A stretch of 64,000 nucleotides of DNA from Peredibacter sp045999315 (lineage in GTDB: Bacteria; Bdellovibrionota; Bacteriovoracia; Bacteriovoracales; Bacteriovoracaceae). The stretch is taken from positions 2,604,001 through 2,668,000 of the forward strand of contig NZ_CP174607.1 of NCBI RefSeq assembly GCF_045999315.1, read 5' to 3'. The stretch's first letter is position 1, and each line of letters starts with the position of its first letter. Made by a program: the position numbers and the translations under genes. Shown here one piece after another: positions 59,558-64,000 of this stretch. The notes under the pieces were generated by a model. It searched no databases and was not told where the DNA came from. It saw only the letters and a program-made list of their open reading frames with translations.

Positions 59558-60772
59558 TTGTTTTATCTCGATATCTCTCCTTTAAAAAAATACCGTAACT
59601 ATCGTTGGTTATACACAGGTCAATTGATCTCCGTTTTCGGGAGCATGATTACCTATGTGGCCATTCCTTATCAGATGTATGAGATCACGAAATCGACTTT
59701 CCATGTGGGAATGCTCGGAATTGTGCAACTCATTCCCTTGGTGATTTCTGGATTCTGGGGTGGAGCGGTTGCAGATAGTTTCAATCGCAGAAAAATTGTT
59801 CTCATGACAGACATTAGCTCTGCCATTGGAAATCTCCTTCTGATTCTTTTCACGCTTTCTGGTTCAAAAGAATATTTCATTCTCTATATCCTTGCCGGAA
59901 TTATGGCGATCTTTAAGGGCTTTGAACGTCCCGCACTCGAGGCGATGATTCAGCAGCTGTTTGAGAAGAAAGACATTCCAAAGGTGAGCACGCTTCAGTC
60001 TTTGAAAACAACTTCAGGCATGATTTTGGGCCCGGCCCTTGGTGGTGTGCTCATTTCTTCAGTGGGAATCACCTGGACGTACACCATTGATCTTCTGAGC
60101 TATGCCGCGAGTTTGTTTTGTGTACTCCAGCTTCGAGATTTGAAAGAACTTAAAGAAAAGCGTAAAGCAAATATTGGGGCCATTTTAGATGGATTCAAAT
60201 ACGCCTGGAAAAGACCCGATCTCATGGGGACTTACGTGGTGGACATGGCGAGTATGACCTTCGCTTTTCCAAATCCTTTGTTTCCGGCCTTGGCAACGAT
60301 GCTCGGTGACCCTGGAAAATTGGGCTGGTTCTACTCAGCTCCGGCAGTTGGTGCCTTCATTGGATCTTTAACAAGTTCTTGGACCCATAAAGTAAGACGT
60401 CACGGAAAAGGAATCACCATTGCGGCCCTTCTTTGGTGCGTGGGAATTTTTGGATTTGGTTTTACCAATGATTTTTATCTCTGGCTAATCTTTCTGGGCT
60501 TTGCTGGCTGGGCCGATATGATCTCGGGGATTTTTCGCGGAACCATGTGGAATGAAACTATTCCGGAAGATTATCGTGGGCGTCTGGCGAGTGTAGAAAT
60601 GATCTCTTATTCTTCAGGACCGCTTTTAGGAAACACCTTCATGGGAACTCTTGCTGATAAAGAGGGCTTTCATAATGCTCTGATGATCGGCGGAGTGATG
60701 GGTGGGGCGATGGTACTGATTTTGGGACTTGGGATTCGTCAGTTCTGGAAGTATTCGGCGGAGAGATCCTAG
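59558..60772 (+). CDS. MFS transporter (EntS/MFS_3-like exporter)
   Basis: A 404-residue twelve-helix MFS protein starting at a TTG directly after the stop of the secreted-protein gene. Motif A in loop 2-3 reads GGAVADSFNRRKIVL and the N-terminus YRNYRWLYTGQLISVFGSMI is typical of the MFS_3/EntS-like drug and siderophore exporters. Substrate unknown. Its stop interlocks with the DUF1232 stop on the opposite strand (CTAG). Confidence 0.9.
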   Translation: MFYLDISPLKKYRNYRWLYTGQLISVFGSMITYVAIPYQMYEITKSTFHVGMLGIVQLIPLVISGFWGGAVADSFNRRKIVLMTDISSAIGNLLLILFTLSGSKEYFILYILAGIMAIFKGFERPALEAMIQQLFEKKDIPKVSTLQSLKTTSGMILGPALGGVLISSVGITWTYTIDLLSYAASLFCVLQLRDLKELKEKRKANIGAILDGFKYAWKRPDLMGTYVVDMASMTFAFPNPLFPALATMLGDPGKLGWFYSAPAVGAFIGSLTSSWTHKVRRHGKGITIAALLWCVGIFGFGFTNDFYLWLIFLGFAGWADMISGIFRGTMWNETIPEDYRGRLASVEMISYSSGPLLGNTFMGTLADKEGFHNALMIGGVMGGAMVLILGLGIRQFWKYSAERS

Positions 60773-61116
60773 TAAGGATCTCCCACATATTTCCAAAGTT
60801 TCTTTTTTACAAACCACGGAACAAAGAACGAAGTAAGTTTTGCCATGGCCTTGACCTGGGTGTAGCTCTTCATGCCCCAAGGCCAGTGAGAAAGTAAAAT
60901 GCGGCTATCAAGCACGCGGAAAAAATAATCCAGAATAATCGAAAGAAGAACCAGATCATCTAATTGGCCCAAAATAGGGATCCAATCCGGAATAAGATCA
61001 ATCGGTGAAATGATAAGAGCAATCATCGCGAGAAGAATCTTTTTATCGCGAGCTGGAATGCGCTCATCATTGGCCGTGCTCTTCAAAAATTCTTTAAGGT
61101 CAGTAAAAAACTTCAT
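60769..61116 (-). CDS. DUF1232 family protein (YkvA-like)
   Basis: A 115-residue protein with the DUF1232 signature IALIISPIDLIPDWIPILGQLDD (ends at about residue 55), two hydrophobic segments and a basic C-terminus. Family members are small membrane-associated proteins of unknown function. It shares one base with the tcdA stop (TAATG), so it is the last gene of the rlmN-tcdA operon. Confidence 0.9.
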   Translation of the reverse strand: MKFFTDLKEFLKSTANDERIPARDKKILLAMIALIISPIDLIPDWIPILGQLDDLVLLSIILDYFFRVLDSRILLSHWPWGMKSYTQVKAMAKLTSFFVPWFVKKKLWKYVGDPY

Positions 61117-61925
61117 TATTTTTCACTCTCTGTAGGAATGTTAAGACCTTTGGTCATTTCTCTAAGAATAAGTGAGGTGGCCGCAAATGCAAAGGCACCC
61201 GTCACGAAACTGGCCGACCCAAATCCTTCTTCACAGTCCATATTCTTGGCCATTCCAGGTGGTTTATACGTGAGACAGCCATTGGCCGTTGGATAGACCG
61301 CTCTTTCGTGCGACCATACGGCCCACACACCGAAGTTTCCTTCGTTTTCCAAAGGGAAAGAGAAGTCCTGACGAAGCTTCTTACGAAGTCTTGCTAGGAG
61401 GCGATCATTTGATGAAGTAGACATATCAGTTACTTTAATCTGAAGCGGATCAATTTTTCCGCCAGCTCCACCCATTACCACGAGTGGAATATTATTTTTA
61501 CGACAGTGATCAATAAGGTGGCACTTGTTGGTGAAATCATCACAAGCATCCACCACGAAATCATACTGGCGATCAAAAATGTTATCTAAATTTTTTGGAT
61601 TGAAGAAACACTGCTTGGTTTCAACTTCACATAATGGCTGGATGTCCTTGATACGATTTTTCATCACATCAACTTTAAACTGCCCCACGGTTGAACTCAC
61701 CGCAAGCACCTGACGATTGATATTAGTGACACAAACATCATCCAAATCAACCAGTGTCATAGCACCAAGACCCGTACGGGCCAGAGATTCTGCTACCCAA
61801 GATCCCACGCCTCCGATTCCGATAACCAGAACTCGTGCTTGTCTAATTTTATCCAGACCCGTTCTACCGAAGAGTCTTCCAATTCCGCTAAAGCGGGTGT
61901 CGTAATCACTCTCTATGTGTTCCAT
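61116..61925 (-). CDS. tcdA: tRNA threonylcarbamoyladenosine dehydratase (TcdA/CsdL)
   Basis: A 269-residue ThiF/E1-like enzyme that cyclises t6A37 in tRNA with ATP. The nucleotide loop is VIGIGGVGSW at about 34-43, followed by LVDLDDVCVTNINRQ with the conserved Asp and Arg residues, and DACDDFTNKC. C-terminal part has the family hallmark GSASFVTGAFAFAATS. Length matches. It overlaps rlmN by 20 bases. Confidence 0.94.
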   Translation of the reverse strand: MEHIESDYDTRFSGIGRLFGRTGLDKIRQARVLVIGIGGVGSWVAESLARTGLGAMTLVDLDDVCVTNINRQVLAVSSTVGQFKVDVMKNRIKDIQPLCEVETKQCFFNPKNLDNIFDRQYDFVVDACDDFTNKCHLIDHCRKNNIPLVVMGGAGGKIDPLQIKVTDMSTSSNDRLLARLRKKLRQDFSFPLENEGNFGVWAVWSHERAVYPTANGCLTYKPPGMAKNMDCEEGFGSASFVTGAFAFAATSLILREMTKGLNIPTESEK

Positions 61926-62961
61926 TGTTCCTCGCGAGCTTATTTACTTTTAACTGGCCACAGGCCGCCAGGATGTCATCACCCTTAGTGGTTCTCACCA
62001 TGACCCGTAGTCTTTTTGCGACTAGTTTTTCTTTAAAGCTTTCAATTGCTTGAGTATCCGGACGCTCCCACTTGGAACCCGGAAACGGATTGAAAGGAAT
62101 GAGATTTAATATCGCCTTACGGTGACCTAATAAAGCGTGAAGACCTTCAACATGCTCATCCGACATATTGAAGTCTTTAATCAAGAGATATTCATAAGTA
62201 ATAAATTGTCGTTTTAAGAGTGGAATCTGATCCAGGGCCAGCATCACTTCACTTAAAGGAAATCGCTCATTCACGGGAATAAGTTTTGCTCTTTGTTCCT
62301 CAAAGGGAGAGTGGAGTGAGAGAGCAAAATTAATTGTCGGAAAACCTTTTAAGTTTTTTAGTCCTGGTAAATATCCAACCGTTGAAAGAGTCATTTGTCG
62401 ATGGCCCACACCAATGAGCTTCGTATCATTCAAAACTTTAATTGCTCGAGAGACCTCAGGCAAATTATGAAGAGGTTCACCCTGGCCCATGAAAACGATG
62501 CTTGGGTTAAGAGCTAAACTGTCTTTAGATTTTAGCCAATTCATTGCCACGAGATATTGTCCTACGATCTCACCGGCCGTGAGATTACGCTTCAGACCTT
62601 GAGTACCGGTATAACAAAAACTGCAGTTCATGCCACAACCCACTTGAGTTGAAAGACAAACTGTAAAACGTTTATGAAAGGGGATCAGGACCGTTTCAAC
62701 TTCCATGTCATCATGAAAACGCACCAGAAATTTTACCGTGCCATCTTCAGATTCCTGCGTTTTAGAAATTGTTGGTAGATCGAAATTGAATTTAGTCTTT
62801 AGATTTTGAACCAGCTCCTGAGACACATGACGAGTCCATAGTTCCGGATTTTTATAAAGACCGTCCACCCAAAATGGCAATACATGGGACGAGTGTCCTT
62901 CCTTCAAAAGAAGTTCCTTCCATTCCAGATGGGTGAGGGAGTATGCCGATGGGGTCATCAT
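61906..62961 (-). CDS. rlmN: 23S rRNA/tRNA adenine-C2 methyltransferase RlmN
   Basis: A 351-residue radical SAM methyltransferase. Cluster Cys109, Cys113 and Cys116 (CGMNCSFC), then GQGEPLHNL, LSLHSPFEEQRAKLIPVN, and the catalytic C-terminal Cys in DDILAACGQL. It methylates A2503 of 23S rRNA and A37 of tRNA at C2, leading to resistance-neutral modification. The block before the cluster is as in RlmN rather than Cfr, but the distinction is not certain by eye. First gene of the operon with tcdA. Confidence 0.92.
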   Translation of the reverse strand: MMTPSAYSLTHLEWKELLLKEGHSSHVLPFWVDGLYKNPELWTRHVSQELVQNLKTKFNFDLPTISKTQESEDGTVKFLVRFHDDMEVETVLIPFHKRFTVCLSTQVGCGMNCSFCYTGTQGLKRNLTAGEIVGQYLVAMNWLKSKDSLALNPSIVFMGQGEPLHNLPEVSRAIKVLNDTKLIGVGHRQMTLSTVGYLPGLKNLKGFPTINFALSLHSPFEEQRAKLIPVNERFPLSEVMLALDQIPLLKRQFITYEYLLIKDFNMSDEHVEGLHALLGHRKAILNLIPFNPFPGSKWERPDTQAIESFKEKLVAKRLRVMVRTTKGDDILAACGQLKVNKLARNNGTHRE

Positions 62962-63127
62962 GGGGCGAAGTATACAATTTGGGTCACAAAATGTCTTATT
63001 TTATCCTTGTTTGGTTGACTCTCGCGCCCAGGCTTTAAGTCAAATAATTCTGCCAGTTTAAATCTTCCCTTCCATATTTTTTCAAGGTTTACCGCCAAGA
63101 ATGGGATCAACAAAACGGAGAAACCCT

Positions 63128-63943
63128 ATGAAATTTATTATTCAGTTTACGATTGCCCTGATTCTTCTTCTTGGTCTTATTTCTTGTAATGACAAAAGCT
63201 CAAGTTCCCAATCAGGAACCGGGACCATTAGAGTCCTGGCCACCGATGCACCATTTGATTTTGATACCGTGGCATCGGCCAAGCTTACAATTGAGGGAAT
63301 TAAGATAAGAGAAGCATCGGGAGATACCATTACCGTCATGGATAATCAGGTAACCCTGGACCTTCTGCAACTTCGAAATGGGCTGGTTGAGACTTTGAGT
63401 GAAATCGAAGTACCGGCCGGTAACTATGATGAGATCATGTTGATCGTTTCAAGTGCGACAGTTGATCTGAAAGATGGAAGACACTTTGATCTTAATGTCC
63501 CAAGCGGCGCACAATCTGGTTTGAAGGTATTTGTCTCTCCAAACTTGACTGTCACTACTGGTTTAAGTCATGACGTTCTTCTGGATTTTGATTTAAGTCG
63601 TTCGTTTGTTGCTCAAGGAACGAGCACTGATATCAAAGGCTTTAATTTTAAACCAGTGATCCGTGCGGTTAACTTGACCTCTGCTGGATCTATTTCAGGT
63701 GAAGTTCAGGGGCTAAATGAAGTCGGTCTTTCAGGGGCCACAGTTACGGTGACAAAAAACGATCAGACCGTTACCACGGCCGTGACGGATGAGGACGGCC
63801 ACTTTAAAGTTCTAGGTCTGGCCGAGGGTACTTATTCGGTCACCGCTGAGAAGGAAGGATATAGCTCTCTTAAAAATGATTCCATCTCGGTGACGGCCGG
63901 AAATGAAGTAACCACTCAGTTCATCCTAACAGTTAACCAATAA
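63128..63943 (+). CDS. DUF4382 lipoprotein with carboxypeptidase-regulatory-like C-terminus
   Basis: A 271-residue lipoprotein: the signal ends LISC, then a Ser-rich linker. Residues about 30-180 are a DUF4382 domain (GTIRVLATDAPFDFDTVASA opening, VPAGNYDEIMLIV in the middle). The last 80 residues are a carboxypeptidase-regulatory-like beta sandwich (SISGEVQGLNEVGLSGATVT, then EGTYSVTAEKEGY). Likely a surface-exposed lipoprotein of unknown role. I start at the ATG at 63128 rather than a start at 63101, which adds nine charged residues before the signal peptide. Confidence 0.88.
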   Translation: MKFIIQFTIALILLLGLISCNDKSSSSQSGTGTIRVLATDAPFDFDTVASAKLTIEGIKIREASGDTITVMDNQVTLDLLQLRNGLVETLSEIEVPAGNYDEIMLIVSSATVDLKDGRHFDLNVPSGAQSGLKVFVSPNLTVTTGLSHDVLLDFDLSRSFVAQGTSTDIKGFNFKPVIRAVNLTSAGSISGEVQGLNEVGLSGATVTVTKNDQTVTTAVTDEDGHFKVLGLAEGTYSVTAEKEGYSSLKNDSISVTAGNEVTTQFILTVNQ

Positions 63944-64000
63944 GCATAGATTGACCTCTTTTATCTGGATGGCCATAATGTTGACATGATTAAACTTGTT

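Noticed and set aside
63986..64000. Start of a further gene (ATG at 63986)
   Set aside because: Only five codons are visible before the window ends, so no call is possible.

Overview
The window reads as chromosomal DNA of a Gram-negative, non-photosynthetic bacterium of moderate GC content. Signal peptides, lipoprotein signals, outer-membrane barrel proteins and periplasmic enzymes are common. The gene mix is typical of the Bdellovibrionota, and I suspect the Bacteriovorax/Peredibacter side: many orphan sensor kinases and receivers, a degenerate HD-GYP protein, an HNH endonuclease with a DUF222-like front half, secreted proteases, a secreted transglutaminase-like protein and many TTG starts. 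The assignment is inference from gene content; no rRNA or tRNA gene is present to settle it. I see no prophage, insertion sequence or CRISPR array. The genome is very compact: only two gaps slightly exceed 300 bases, and 13 of 15 convergent gene pairs overlap at their stop codons.

Region by region. 1-7.6 kb: end of an unknown gene, a multi-PAS/GAF histidine kinase, a UDG-like protein, an orphan receiver, then an ArsC/Spx-like, M32 carboxypeptidase and zinc-ribbon operon facing arfB, followed by a GIY-YIG protein and an acyltransferase. 7.7-14 kb: degenerate HD-GYP protein, YgiQ radical SAM enzyme, two divergent metallophosphoesterase lipoproteins and two barrel proteins. 14-20 kb: Uup-type ABC-F ATPase, then a CpxA/CpxR-like two-component pair divergent from a CpxP/Spy-like lipoprotein across a tandem repeat operator, then a Bax-inhibitor-1 protein. 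20.5-23 kb: a LysR regulator divergent from an isocyanide synthase (PvcA/IsnA) and its Fe(II)/2-oxoglutarate partner (PvcB/IsnB), a compact natural-product locus. 23-32.5 kb: a second ABC-F protein with a degenerate second ATP site, GDPD, VOC and GNAT proteins, the transglutaminase-like protein, a membrane kinase and a trypsin-like protease. 32.8-36.8 kb: pseudo-receiver HTH protein, second HTH regulator, GNAT/LuxI-fold-like protein, methyltransferase and alpha/beta hydrolase, a locus with no obvious known counterpart. 37-49 kb: kinase, phenylalanine hydroxylase, acyltransferases, EamA and CDF transporters, a DUF1460 amidase-like protein, an oversized UbiB-family protein, a receiver, a GST, an HNH endonuclease and a hydrolase. 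50-55.7 kb: a three-gene DAB-type inorganic carbon uptake locus (DabA, DabB and a second, degenerate NuoL-like subunit). 55.7-64 kb: HrpB helicase, YchJ, a GreA-like protein, an MFS exporter, rlmN-tcdA-DUF1232, and a DUF4382 lipoprotein.

The genes that most clearly work together are the envelope-stress set at 16.0-18.5 kb, the isocyanide set at 20.6-23.1 kb and the carbon/proton transporter at 50.1-55.5 kb. The most interesting candidates for new biology are the minimal isocyanide locus in what looks like a predatory lineage, the three-subunit DAB system, the transglutaminase-like secreted protein, and the regulator/acyltransferase cluster at 32.8-36.8 kb.
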